Shown piece after piece: positions 17,072-25,573 of a DNA stretch of 52,429 nt. The stretch is from Myxococcales bacterium. Its GTDB lineage: Bacteria > Myxococcota > Myxococcia > Myxococcales > Myxococcaceae. Below the pieces are notes generated by a model. That model saw only the letters and a list, made by a program, of their open reading frames with translations. It was not told the origin of the DNA and did no database searches. The number at the start of each line of letters is the position of its first letter. Position 1 is the first letter of the stretch. The stretch spans positions 8,758 through 61,186 of the forward strand of contig PMBV01000203.1 of the NCBI GenBank assembly GCA_003153055.1. Reading direction: 5' to 3'. Position numbers and translations under genes: made by a program.

Positions 17072-18150
17072 CGCCGCTCCGGGAACAGCGACAACAGCCC
17101 TTCGCGGCTCGCCGGGCATCGCCCCCGCTCGGTGATGAGGGCCGTCACCAACCGCCCCGGGGTGACATCGAAGGCCGGGTTGTGCGCCCGGGTGGGAAGC
17201 GCCGTCACCCGCACTCGCCGGAGCACGCCGTGCTCGTCTTCGCCCGACAGGTGGGTCACCTCGGTGGCGTCGCGCTCCTCGATGGGCACGTCGCCCCCGT
17301 GCTCGATACCCCAGTCGATGGAGGACTCGGGCGCGGCGACGTAGAAGGGCACCCGGTTGTCGACGGCCGCCAGGGCCTTGAGGTACGTGCCCACTTTGTT
17401 GCAGACGTCGCCGTTGGTGGCCACCCGGTCGGTGCCCACGATGCAAGCGTCGACCCGGCCCTGACGCATCAACAGCCCTCCAGCGTTGTCGACGATGAGC
17501 GTATGGGGCACGCCGTGCTGGCCGAGCTCCCAGGCCGTCAGGCTGGCACCCTGGTTGCGCGGGCGCGTCTCATCGACCCACACGTGAACGGGCATGCCCT
17601 CGTCGAAGGCCAGGTAGATGGGAGCCAAGGCCGTGCCGAGGTCGACCGTCGCCAGCCAACCGGCGTTGCAGTGGGTCAGGATGTTGAGCGGCCGACGAAG
17701 CCGTTGGTGCAACTCCCGGAGCGCCGCGCAGCCGTGCACGCCGATGCGCCGCGACCGCTCGACCTCGTCGTCACACACTTGCTCAGCCAGTCGACGGGCC
17801 AGCGCGACTCGACCCGCGGGCGGGGCTCCCAGCAGGGCCGCCGCGACCTCCTCCACCACTCGCTTGAGGTTGATGGCCGTGGGCCGAGTCGCCCGCAGCC
17901 GCGCGGCGGCCTCCTTGATGCCATTGGAGGAGTTGTCGACCCGCGCCGCCAGCGCCAGCCCCCAGGCCGCGGTGGCACCGATGAGCGGCGCCCCACGGAC
18001 CTGCATCGTCGAGATGGCCTGGGCGGCGTCCTCCAACGTCCGCAGCTCCAGCCGCTCGAAGTGGAAGGGCAACCGGGTCTGATCGACCACCACCACTACA
18101 CCTTCGGGCGACGCCTCAATGCTCCGGTAGGAGTGTCCCGCCACCTTCAT
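17068..18150 (-). CDS. mtnA: S-methyl-5-thioribose-1-phosphate isomerase
   Basis: 360 residues from the ATG at 18150; a GTG at 18159 would add three. It converts methylthioribose-1-phosphate to methylthioribulose-1-phosphate when cells recycle methylthioadenosine. Family signatures are all present: QVRGAPLIGATAAWG, THCNAGWLAT with the catalytic Cys, DETRPRNQGASLTAWEL, and GTDRVATNGDVCNKVGTY with the catalytic Asp. Length is normal for MtnA and distinct from eIF2B regulatory subunits. First gene of a two-gene operon with the class II aldolase. Confidence 0.95.
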   Translation of the reverse strand: MKVAGHSYRSIEASPEGVVVVVDQTRLPFHFERLELRTLEDAAQAISTMQVRGAPLIGATAAWGLALAARVDNSSNGIKEAAARLRATRPTAINLKRVVEEVAAALLGAPPAGRVALARRLAEQVCDDEVERSRRIGVHGCAALRELHQRLRRPLNILTHCNAGWLATVDLGTALAPIYLAFDEGMPVHVWVDETRPRNQGASLTAWELGQHGVPHTLIVDNAGGLLMRQGRVDACIVGTDRVATNGDVCNKVGTYLKALAAVDNRVPFYVAAPESSIDWGIEHGGDVPIEERDATEVTHLSGEDEHGVLRRVRVTALPTRAHNPAFDVTPGRLVTALITERGRCPASREGLLSLFPERR

Positions 18151-18264
18151 GTGACCCACCCATTGAGAGAATACTCAGTGAATTCGGTCGCTTTCGCTCT
18201 CCCTTGACGAATGGCGCCGATGTTGAATCTTCTGGTACGTTGAAAGGCTCTTCGAGAAAACGGC

Positions 18265-18510
18265 ATGGCAATCTACGAGTACGACTGTCCGAAGTGTGGC
18301 ACTTTCGAGGTGTCGCAGAAGATGTCAGATCCAGCGCTCACGGTACATGAGCCGTGCGGGTCGCCTGTGGCCCGGCGAATCTCATTGTCCTCGTTCTCCT
18401 TGAAGGGGGGCGGCTGGCACTCCGATGGCTACGGGTCGAAGGGCTCGTCGTCGGCCTCGTCGCCGTGCGCCAACGGGGCGTGTGGCACCGGCAGCTGCCC
18501 AGTGGCTTGA
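18265..18510 (+). CDS. FmdB-family zinc ribbon protein
   Basis: 81 residues, ATG at 18265. It opens with the family hallmark YEYDCPKCGTFEVSQKMSDP, has a second C..CG pair, then ISLSSFSLKGGGWHSDGYG. The tail is Ser/Gly rich with three more cysteines (CANGACGTGSCPVA). Such small proteins are widespread and named putative regulators, but the role is unknown. Divergent from mtnA. Confidence 0.85.
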   Translation: MAIYEYDCPKCGTFEVSQKMSDPALTVHEPCGSPVARRISLSSFSLKGGGWHSDGYGSKGSSSASSPCANGACGTGSCPVA

Positions 18511-18655
18511 AGCAACTCCCAGGGCAGCACCTGGATCTCGAGGTGCGAGGAGTCTGGTGGTCCGTGCAGCGAGGCGATGGCCTCGTGGTTAGCCTGTGGA
18601 AAACCATTGCCTTCGAGCGTGGTGGTCCCCTGCGCTGCACGGAGTGTTCGCACAC

Positions 18656-19279
18656 ATGACCAATGTGGAATCGATCGTCGCGGTCGCGAGCCGTATCAAC
18701 GGACTCCGCCCGGAAGACTGGAAGACGCTGGGCGAGGTCGAGGCGACTCTCAAACCTTGGGGGCCAGCCGTCGCCAAGGCGTTCTACGACGTCCTCTACT
18801 CGGACCCCGACGCGGCCCTTGTGCTGGGCGAGGGAAACCGGGGCACCCGCGAGCGAGTGCTCAAGGAGTGGTACGAGGCGCTGGTCTCGGGAAACCCAGG
18901 CCCCAAGTTCTGGGAGCACACCTGGATGGTGGGGTGGATCCACATCCTCGCCAACGTGAAGAACGTCTACATGATGTCCATCGGGCTCAGGGTCGAGGAG
19001 ATATTCCTCGGCGCCTGCCTCAAGAGCTTCGAGCGAGACCAGGCGCTCAAAGTGTACACGTCCTTCCGGCGCGTCTTCGGAACGGTGACGACCGTCATCG
19101 CCGAGAGCTACGTCAACGGGCTCGTCTCGGGCATGGAGTTCCTCGGCATCAACCCCAAGCTCGTCGAGCGCATGCGGAAGACCTTCATCTCGAAGGGCAT
19201 CGACGAGATGCGCCGAAACCTCGCGCGAGGTGAGCCGGGTACGCGGGGGCCGGACTCGAACCGGCCTCCTCCGGGTTAG
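18656..19279 (+). CDS. Protoglobin-domain protein
   Basis: 207 residues from the ATG at 18656; an ATG at 18596 in the same frame lacks family resemblance. The all-helical sequence (WGPAVAKAFYDVLYSDPDA, VLKEWYEALVSG, WMVGWIHILANVKNVYMMS) follows the globin-coupled/protoglobin fold. The His in GWIHI sits where the haem-ligating histidine occurs. No output domain is attached, so it is a single-domain haem sensor or gas-binding protein by inference. The last residues (about GTRGPDSNRPPPG) are read from the antisense of a tRNA fragment at 19242-19283, so the original C-terminus was probably replaced. Confidence 0.75.
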   Translation: MTNVESIVAVASRINGLRPEDWKTLGEVEATLKPWGPAVAKAFYDVLYSDPDAALVLGEGNRGTRERVLKEWYEALVSGNPGPKFWEHTWMVGWIHILANVKNVYMMSIGLRVEEIFLGACLKSFERDQALKVYTSFRRVFGTVTTVIAESYVNGLVSGMEFLGINPKLVERMRKTFISKGIDEMRRNLARGEPGTRGPDSNRPPPG

Positions 19280-19283
19280 CAAC
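19242..19283 (-). pseudogene. 3' fragment of an initiator tRNA (fMet-like)
   Basis: Read on the minus strand this gives CTAACCCGGAGGAG, then a perfect T arm (GCCGG, loop TTCGAGT, CCGGC at 19265-19249) and the acceptor strand CCCCGCG. The AACCCGGAGG, T arm and CCCCGC order matches the 3' half of bacterial tRNA-fMet from the anticodon loop onward. The 5' half is absent, because upstream sequence is the end of the SDR gene. Probably an attachment-site remnant of an integrative element. Confidence 0.65.
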
Positions 19284-19294
19284 GGGGCCCGACC

Positions 19295-20158
19295 CTACCG
19301 CAGCTGGTACATCTTCTCGACGACCCACTCCACCACCGCGTCGGGGACGAAGGGTTTGATGACGAGCAGCAGGCGCTGGGCCAGCGTGGCGCTGGGAAAC
19401 CGGAGCGGGGGCCGAGGGGCATCGAGCGCCCGCAGCACGACCCGCCCCACCGGGCTGAGGTCGGAGTTCGACTGCTCGTCCCTCACCATCACGGCCAGGG
19501 CCCGCTCGAGGCTCGCCGCGTACGGGCTCGGCGACCCCGAGGCGAGGGACCGCTGGCGCCCCTGGGTGAAGCCGGTGGCGTAGTCGCCTGGCTCCACCAG
19601 ACAGACCTGCACGCCGAAGGGCTTCACTTCCATGCGGAGCGCCTCGGCGTAGCCCTCGAGGGCGAACTTGGAGGCACAGTAGAAGGCCTGGAAGGGCATC
19701 GACACCAGGCCGGCCATCGAGCCGACGATGATGATGTGGCCGTGGCCCTGGGCGCGGAAGCGTGGCAGCACGGCGCGGCATACGCGGTGGACCCCGAAGA
19801 AGTTGGTGTCGAGCTGGGCCTGCGCTTCGGCGACGGTGGTGTCTTCGATGGCTCCGGCCAGCCCCCAGCCGGCGTTGTTCACCACCGCGTCCAACCGGCC
19901 AGCCTCCTTCACCACGGCCTCGACAGCGGCCTGTACCGACGCTTCGTCGCGCACGTCGAGGGTGAGTTGGGGAAACGCCGCCGGCGCCGCTGGCCCCCGG
20001 GAGGAGCCAAAGACTCGGTCGCCCCGCGCATGGAGGGCGGAGGCGATGGCCCGGCCAAGACCGCTCGAGGTGCCAGTCACCAGGACGACGCGTGGCTGTC
20101 GATGCGGGCGGCTCAGAGGACGACAGCGTGCCACGTTCTGAGGCCCGTCAGAAGCCAT
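19295..20158 (-). CDS. Short-chain dehydrogenase/reductase
   Basis: 287 residues from the ATG at 20158; the frame is open far upstream inside other genes and is not used there. Rossmann motif TGTSSGLGRAIASAL, LDVRDE, NNAGWGL, the catalytic IIVGSMAG Ser and YCASK Tyr/Lys are all present. The C-terminal extension with a hydrophobic helix (LAQRLLLVIKPFVPDAVVEW) resembles classical SDRs that act on lipophilic substrates. Its 3' end lies 11 bp from the tRNA fragment. Substrate unknown. Confidence 0.9.
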   Translation of the reverse strand: MASDGPQNVARCRPLSRPHRQPRVVLVTGTSSGLGRAIASALHARGDRVFGSSRGPAAPAAFPQLTLDVRDEASVQAAVEAVVKEAGRLDAVVNNAGWGLAGAIEDTTVAEAQAQLDTNFFGVHRVCRAVLPRFRAQGHGHIIIVGSMAGLVSMPFQAFYCASKFALEGYAEALRMEVKPFGVQVCLVEPGDYATGFTQGRQRSLASGSPSPYAASLERALAVMVRDEQSNSDLSPVGRVVLRALDAPRPPLRFPSATLAQRLLLVIKPFVPDAVVEWVVEKMYQLR

Positions 20159-20217
20159 TGCGAGGTGTCCCAAACTGCGCAGCGTCTCGAACCGGGCCGG
20201 AAACAGCCGACCGGACG

Positions 20218-20856
20218 CTACCAGGCCACCACGGGTCGCTGCTCGTGCACCGCATGCTCCAGGTCTCGCATGAGCGCCTCCGCCCGCTCGGGATCGCGCG
20301 CGAGGCCCAGCTCCCCCGACCGGTAGGCCTCGGCCAGCGTCTGAATGGCCTGCGGGTTCTCCTGCTCGGCCGCGACCTCGTAGGAGCGAATCGCACGAGC
20401 GAAATCGACCGCGACGCCCTCCCCCTCGCGGTAGGCGTTGCCCAGAAGGAAGTGCGCCGCCGCCACGCCACCGGTCGCCGCCTGCTCGAGCCATGGCAGG
20501 GCCGCCTCCCGCGCTCGCCCGCCCTCCGAGCGGAGCGAGAGCGCCAGCGCGTAAGCCGCCCGCGCATCGCCCTGACGCGCCGCCCGCTCGAGCCACTGAC
20601 GGCCTTCCTCCGGGTGCTCGGGGTTCACTCGGAGCATGGTCTGTCCAATGGCGACCTGAGTAGTCCGGTGTCCTGCGTGCGCAAGCAACGCGACCGCCAG
20701 CCGAGGTCCGAGTCGCTCCTCCACGACGGCCGCCTCGACGACGGCGCGCAGCCCCGCTGGATCCGCTCCGACCGTGCGCCCTGCGAGACAGACCGGCGCG
20801 CCCACGAGGACCGCTGCTCCCGCGACACCGATGAGCAAGAGGGCCTTCCTTCGCAT
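20218..20856 (-). CDS. Sel1-repeat protein with N-terminal signal/anchor
   Basis: 212 residues from the ATG at 20856, five bases after the nucleotidase stop, so the two are co-transcribed. An N-terminal hydrophobic segment (MRRKALLLIGVAGAAVLVGA) suggests export. Then come Sel1-like repeats: EGRQWLERAARQGDARAAYAL, ALPWLEQAATGGVAAAHFLL with GNAYREGEGV, and AIRSYEVAAEQENPQAIQTL. These helical hairpins usually mediate protein contacts. Role unknown. Confidence 0.8.
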   Translation of the reverse strand: MRRKALLLIGVAGAAVLVGAPVCLAGRTVGADPAGLRAVVEAAVVEERLGPRLAVALLAHAGHRTTQVAIGQTMLRVNPEHPEEGRQWLERAARQGDARAAYALALSLRSEGGRAREAALPWLEQAATGGVAAAHFLLGNAYREGEGVAVDFARAIRSYEVAAEQENPQAIQTLAEAYRSGELGLARDPERAEALMRDLEHAVHEQRPVVAW

Positions 20857-20861
20857 TGGCG

Positions 20862-22871
20862 CTACTTCGAGAGGTCGAGGGTGTAGACCGCGAGCCCCTT
20901 GCCGGAGCCATCGTCGGTCGTACCACCAGTGACGTTGGAGACACCTCCGACGGCCGCCAGAGCCAGCTTGTTGGTTGCCGACGAAAACACGACTGGCCCG
21001 GCGGTGGTCACTTTGGTGAAGCGCCAACTCCGCGCGGAGCCATATGACGCCTTGGTCAGCGTCTGCGCCTTCTTGATGTACGTGATGAGCACGTCACGGT
21101 TCGCGTCGGGAGAGCCGAGAATGGTCTTGCTCCCGTCGAGGCCGGGGAAGCCGCCGCCTCCGCTGGCCCGGTAGTTGTTGGTCGCCACGATGAAGCTCGC
21201 CGTCGGGTCCAGCGACGCACCCCGGTAGGTCAGGTTCTTGATGCGCGCGCCAACCGGCTGGGTGACGTCGATCTCGTAGCTCAGGTCCTTGTCGGTGAAG
21301 ACATCGAAGTTGTAGCCGGGGAATGCGCTGACCAGTTGCTGCGGCGTCGTCTTGGCCGGGTCGATGGTGTTGAAGCGGGTGGCCGCCTTCTCTAGCCACG
21401 CCTTGATGTCAGCGCCGGTCACCTTCACCGCGTAGAGGGTATTGGCGTAGAGGTAGAGGTCGGCCGCGTTGTTGATGGCGAGGTTCCCGCTGGCGACGTC
21501 GGTGAAGTCGGTACCGCCCCCGAAGCCGCTCTTGAACGGGGCCGTGACCGAGAGCACCGGCAGGGTCGCCAGGGCCGGCAGGTTGGCTTTCACGTAGCTC
21601 GACACATAGTCGGCCTGTGCCTGGTTGACGACCTGCAGCGCCGTCACGTCGCCCACGTCGGCGAAGTAGGTGTTGAGCTCGAAGTCCGCCGAGCCGATCG
21701 GCGTCTTGACGTAGGTGATGGTTGCCTGGTGCTCCGTCGCCACGAGTGGCGCGATGGACGGGTCCGCGTCGACGTACGACTTGTCGGCGTTCTGCGTCGA
21801 GCGGAGCTGAACCACCGTCTGGCTGGGGTCCACGTTCCACTTCTTGCCGTCGTAGGTCAGTTTGAGCTCGATGACCCCCAGGGCCTTGCCCCAGAAGTTG
21901 GCCATCGTCGCGGGCACCCCGAAGACGGTGCCGTGCACCTTGTCGACGTTGGGCAGATTGAACTGGGCGACTGTGCTGGTCGCCAGAGGGAAGGGCTGGT
22001 GCGAGTGGCCGAGGAGCAGCGCATCGATGCCGGGCACCTGCGCCAGGTGGTAGCTCCCGTTCTCCATGCCCGGGTCGTACGCCGCGTCGTCCAGCCCACC
22101 GTGAGAGAGCGCGACGATGATGTCTACGCCCTTGCTCTTCAGCTCAGCGATGTACTTCTCAGCCGACTCCTTGAGGCCGGTGGTCGTGACCCTCCCCTCC
22201 AGGTTCCCCTTGTCCCACACCAGGATGTATGGCGGCGCGAAAGCCAGCACACCCACCTTCAGCTTCGCGGTGATGTCCTTTCCGCTCGCGTCCTTCGCGG
22301 TCACGGCCTTTTCGATGATGGTGTATGGGCTGAACAGGGGGGCCCCGCTCTTCGTGCTGACGACGTTCGAGAGCACCAGCGGGAAGCTCGGCCCCTGGCA
22401 GGTCGCGGTCGCCGACGGCCCGGCCAGGCCATCAACCGCGAAGGCGCTGCCGGTCACCTGGTTCAAGTACGAGAGCCCGAAGTTGAACTCGTGGTTGCCG
22501 ATGCCTCCCACGTCGTACTTCAGGGCGTTCATCACCTTGTAGATGCCGAGGGTTTGGCCGCAGGCGAGCGGTGCCACCGTGGCCTGGTAATCGCCCAGCA
22601 CGGTGCCCTGAATGGTGTCGCCATTGTCGACCAGCAAGGTGTTGGGAAACTCGGTGCGGGCAGCGCTGATGAGCGTCGCGGCGCGTTCGAGGCCGACGCT
22701 CTTGTCCTCGGCGAGCTTGAAGTAGTCATAGCTCAGCACGGTCTGGTGCAGGTCGGTCGTCTCGAGAATCGCCAGCTGGGCCGTGGAGCCCTTCGGAGCC
22801 GCTGGAGCCTCGCCGCAGCCAACGGCTGACAGGATCCCGAGGAGTGAGAAGAAGGGGAGCGCCAAACGCAT
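20862..22871 (-). CDS. Lipoprotein 5'-nucleotidase / 2',3'-cyclic phosphodiesterase (CpdB-like)
   Basis: 669 residues, ATG at 22871. Lipoprotein signal ends at Cys19 (LSAVGC). The N-terminal metallophosphoesterase domain has ETTDLHQTVLSYDY, DNGDTIQG, GIGNHEFNFG, ALSHGG and LLGHSHQ, supplying the two-metal site. The D-L-H and D-Y-x-K pattern points to the CpdB branch (2',3'-cyclic nucleotide phosphodiesterase/3'-nucleotidase) rather than UshA. The C-terminal substrate domain includes NNAADLYLY and NNYRASGGGGFPG. It probably salvages extracellular nucleotides for phosphate. A GAACATCATTGTTC dyad lies about 65 bp upstream. Confidence 0.9.
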   Translation of the reverse strand: MRLALPFFSLLGILSAVGCGEAPAAPKGSTAQLAILETTDLHQTVLSYDYFKLAEDKSVGLERAATLISAARTEFPNTLLVDNGDTIQGTVLGDYQATVAPLACGQTLGIYKVMNALKYDVGGIGNHEFNFGLSYLNQVTGSAFAVDGLAGPSATATCQGPSFPLVLSNVVSTKSGAPLFSPYTIIEKAVTAKDASGKDITAKLKVGVLAFAPPYILVWDKGNLEGRVTTTGLKESAEKYIAELKSKGVDIIVALSHGGLDDAAYDPGMENGSYHLAQVPGIDALLLGHSHQPFPLATSTVAQFNLPNVDKVHGTVFGVPATMANFWGKALGVIELKLTYDGKKWNVDPSQTVVQLRSTQNADKSYVDADPSIAPLVATEHQATITYVKTPIGSADFELNTYFADVGDVTALQVVNQAQADYVSSYVKANLPALATLPVLSVTAPFKSGFGGGTDFTDVASGNLAINNAADLYLYANTLYAVKVTGADIKAWLEKAATRFNTIDPAKTTPQQLVSAFPGYNFDVFTDKDLSYEIDVTQPVGARIKNLTYRGASLDPTASFIVATNNYRASGGGGFPGLDGSKTILGSPDANRDVLITYIKKAQTLTKASYGSARSWRFTKVTTAGPVVFSSATNKLALAAVGGVSNVTGGTTDDGSGKGLAVYTLDLSK

Positions 22872-23037
22872 GACAGTGACTCCAGGTCGAAGAGGTGATG
22901 GCTGCGCCTCTTACCGACAGGGTCAGGCTCGCGATTGAACATCATTGTTCCGTTCAGGCGACGGGCGAGTCACGCGGCTCGCGAGCCTCCGGGGCTCGAC
23001 GGCCCGCCATCGGGAACGGAAGCCCTGCCCGTTCGGC

Positions 23038-24099
23038 TCACTTCGACGGAGGAGGGTTCCCCTGTCTGCAGTAGCCAGTGAGCTCGACGTAGGCGCGCCC
23101 GGTGGCACCGCCGCTGACCGTCGCGGCGCCCTCCCAGTAGATGGGGTGACTGGTGAAGAGCTCCTGGTCGTTCATCACCGGGGTGACATCGAGCGTCGTG
23201 CCCGCGGCCTCGATGCGCCAGCCCATCGGGTAGCTGCAACCCGTGTGGGGGCTCACCCAGGTACCCAGGGGCGTCACCTTGTACTCGGTGATTTCCTTCG
23301 TCTCGCACTCCGGGGTCGACAACGAGCCTCCGACGAGGACGGCGCCCGCGGGGTCGCGGACCACGAAGAGCATGAGGTCTCGACCATCGTCGAGCTGGAT
23401 CGCATACCAGTCCCAGCCGAGCTTGGCGGTCTTGAAGAGGTCGCCGTACTGGTGGTCGAACCACGCCGTGCCCGAGACCTTGCGCGGTGTGCCGTCGAGC
23501 GTCAGCGTGCCCTCGGCCGCCATGCGCTCCCGCGAGTAGTAGTAGGTGTTCCCGCCGAAGGGGTAGTCGGTGTACCCGACGCCATGCTGCAGCACCGGCG
23601 CCTTGGTTGCCTTGAGGTCCACGTCCAACTCGTAACCATCGACCGTGCCGTGGAGATGGTCTCTCCCGTTTCCGCCGATGGCTCCGAACTTCCCCAGCGA
23701 GAGGTCGAACCCACCGGGTGGAGCGATGACGTCTCCCAGGCCGTTGGCCGAGCCGTGGTGAAACTGGCCCGTTGCCAAGTCGGTGATGGCCATGTGCGAC
23801 ATCTTCGAGCTCAGGCCCTTGAACTTGCCGCGGAAGAAGACCTCCTCGAAGCCGAACCATCGCCCTTCCTCGGTCTTCAGGTGGCCGGTCCAGTACCACC
23901 ACTCGACGGGCTGCTCGTGCAGGCCGTCATCGGCTGGCAACGAGACCTTGCCCGAGGGCGTGGCGCGACAGGCGCTCGCGGCGGCCGGGGGAAGTGGGAG
24001 TGGGTCCAACCGAGTGAGGCCTGAGCTCGTCGCGCAGCCGATGAGGAGGAACCACGGAACGGCCAGCGCGACCCTGCCACGTGACGACCGAGCAATCAT
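23038..24099 (-). CDS. Lipocalin-like (AttH/CrtC-type) lipoprotein
   Basis: 353 residues from the ATG at 24099, where a lipoprotein signal starts (ALAVPWFLLIGC). Characteristic motifs: VEWWYWTGHL with GFEEVFFRGK, MSHMAITDL, GTAWFDHQYGD and LGWDWYAIQLDDG. These define the AttH/carotenoid 1,2-hydratase-like lipocalin fold. Family members bind or hydrate lipophilic molecules, but with no carotenoid genes nearby I do not call it CrtC. It sits 97 bp downstream of the methyltransferase gene on the same strand and may be in that unit. Confidence 0.82.
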   Translation of the reverse strand: MIARSSRGRVALAVPWFLLIGCATSSGLTRLDPLPLPPAAASACRATPSGKVSLPADDGLHEQPVEWWYWTGHLKTEEGRWFGFEEVFFRGKFKGLSSKMSHMAITDLATGQFHHGSANGLGDVIAPPGGFDLSLGKFGAIGGNGRDHLHGTVDGYELDVDLKATKAPVLQHGVGYTDYPFGGNTYYYSRERMAAEGTLTLDGTPRKVSGTAWFDHQYGDLFKTAKLGWDWYAIQLDDGRDLMLFVVRDPAGAVLVGGSLSTPECETKEITEYKVTPLGTWVSPHTGCSYPMGWRIEAAGTTLDVTPVMNDQELFTSHPIYWEGAATVSGGATGRAYVELTGYCRQGNPPPSK

Positions 24100-24196
24100 G
24101 CGAGCACCTCGAGAGGGAACGAGCCCTCGATGCTGCCGCACGTGGTCGCACGCGCCAAGGAGGAACGAGCAGGAGCGGACGACGATGCGGGGACAC

Positions 24197-24811
24197 TCAG
24201 TCCGTCGTCGGCCCGAGCCGCAGCCGAGGCAGGAGGAACGGGACCCTCCGGAGGTACGCCTCGTACGATGCGCCATAGCGCGCCCTGAGCTCGACCTCCT
24301 CGAAGTACACGAGATTGAACGCGTGCACGGGGATGTACACCAGACATGTCCCCAGCAGCGCGTAGGTCGAACCGGCGACGAGGCTCGCCCCCACGAGAGT
24401 CAGGTACCAACCCAGCGACATGGGGTTGCGGACTCGCTCGTAGACGCTGGCGCTGACCACCCGCTGCGTCAGCTTGAACGCGGCGTAGCCCGAGCCCTTC
24501 GTCTTGAGCGCGAGGCTCGAGGCGCTCACATATGAGGCCCCCACCAGCAACAGCACCCATCCCACGGCGGCGCGCACGACGTACTCCGGCAGTGGCGTCA
24601 GCCCCAACAGCCCGTCGAAGCGGCTCAGGCCAGGCACGAAGAGCCCGACGACCTCGGGGACGACCAAAGCGCCCCAGTAGAACCCATGGCTCACCCGGCT
24701 GAGGCGATGCGCCGCGGCCTCCGTCGGCGAGCGCCGAATTCGAGCCCCGATGACCAGGGTCGCCACGAGGAAGCTCAGAACCCCGACCAGCTGGAAGTAC
24801 ACCGTTGTCAT
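24197..24811 (-). CDS. Integral-membrane methyltransferase, ICMT/PEMT-like
   Basis: 204 residues, ATG at 24811. Five or six hydrophobic helices. The C-terminal half has the SAM-binding signature of the isoprenylcysteine carboxyl methyltransferase/PEMT group: SVYERVRNPMSLGWYLTLVG, then FNLVYFEEVELRARYGASYE ending YLRRVPFLLP. It is divergent from a TetR regulator, with two operator-like dyads between, so it is very likely the regulated target. Substrate (lipid or small lipophilic) unknown. Confidence 0.82.
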   Translation of the reverse strand: MTTVYFQLVGVLSFLVATLVIGARIRRSPTEAAAHRLSRVSHGFYWGALVVPEVVGLFVPGLSRFDGLLGLTPLPEYVVRAAVGWVLLLVGASYVSASSLALKTKGSGYAAFKLTQRVVSASVYERVRNPMSLGWYLTLVGASLVAGSTYALLGTCLVYIPVHAFNLVYFEEVELRARYGASYEAYLRRVPFLLPRLRLGPTTD

Positions 24812-24832
24812 GTGCGCTCCTTTCCCCGCGAG

Positions 24833-24865
24833 TAGCCACTCGGCTACTTCGTAGCCAACTGGCTA
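24833..24865. promoter_or_regulatory. Double TetR-type operator
   Basis: Two dyads 19 bp apart: TAGCCACTCGGCTA (24833-24846) and TAGCCAACTGGCTA (24852-24865), each TAGCC-N4-GGCTA. They fill the short gap between the divergent methyltransferase and TetR genes and begin 22 bp upstream of the methyltransferase start. Confidence 0.75.
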
Positions 24866-24901
24866 CACCGATGTCAACCAGGGCCATGGTAAGTGCCACG
24901 C

Positions 24902-25573
24902 ATGAGCACCCGAGCCCCACCACTGGACCCGCCAATGGCCGAAGGGAAGCGGCGGCTCATGGAGGCGGCGCTCCGGCAAGCGAGGGAGAAGGGAAGCACC
25001 AGGGGGCTCGTCCTTCGGGAGCTGGCCCGCGAGGCTGGCCTGAACCACAACACCTTCTACCGGCACTTCGCCGGCCTGGAGAGCATGTTCCAGGCGATCA
25101 TCGCCGACTTCAGCCACGAGCTCCGCGACGGGCTCCGAGCGGCGCGCGAGTCGGTGCCACCGGGGCAGACCCCGTCTCGAGTCGTCATGGGGTGGATGCT
25201 CGACTTCGCTCACCAGCGGCCCGAGGTCTTCGTGGTCGCGATCCGCGAGCTCTACGGGCCCCCGGGCCCGGTGCGCGAGGCGATACAGGTCGTCTCGGAG
25301 CTCATGATGGACGACATGGTGCGCGAGCTGACGCAGCTCGGGCACCTGCCTCCATTGGCTCGGGCGCCCTGGCGGCGGTTGCTGCGGGTGTACGCCACGA
25401 GCACGTTCAACCTCTGCCTGGAGTACCTCGAGACTCCGTCGCGGCGGGCCGAGCTCATCGATGAAGCGGAGGAGCTGTTCGAGGTGCTGATGGCGGGGGC
25501 CCAAGCTCGGGAGACCCGGCGGAGGGCCGCGCGGCCGCGTCGAACCAAGAGGACGCCGAGCGTCACGCGGTGA
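24902..25573 (+). CDS. TetR-family transcriptional regulator
   Basis: 223 residues from the ATG at 24902; a GTG at 24893 adds three. The helix-turn-helix lies at about residues 37-56 (LVLRELAREAGLNHNTFYRH, followed by F), preceded by an N-terminal helix (KRRLMEAALRQAREKG). The remainder is a helical ligand domain, with a basic C-terminal tail. It is divergent from the ICMT-like gene with a double dyad between, so autorepression and repression of that gene are likely. Its end overlaps the convergent CoA-binding gene by 11 bp. Confidence 0.9.
   Translation: MSTRAPPLDPPMAEGKRRLMEAALRQAREKGSTRGLVLRELAREAGLNHNTFYRHFAGLESMFQAIIADFSHELRDGLRAARESVPPGQTPSRVVMGWMLDFAHQRPEVFVVAIRELYGPPGPVREAIQVVSELMMDDMVRELTQLGHLPPLARAPWRRLLRVYATSTFNLCLEYLETPSRRAELIDEAEELFEVLMAGAQARETRRRAARPRRTKRTPSVTR

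Noticed and set aside
19242..19340. Complete tRNA gene on the minus strand
   Set aside because: The T arm and acceptor 3' strand are present, but the 5' half is replaced by the end of the SDR gene, so only a fragment is supported.
22937..22950. GAACATCATTGTTC as an SOS/LexA box before the nucleotidase gene
   Set aside because: The spacing (GAAC-N6-GTTC) does not fit the LexA boxes I know, and the gene has no link to DNA damage; left as an unexplained dyad.
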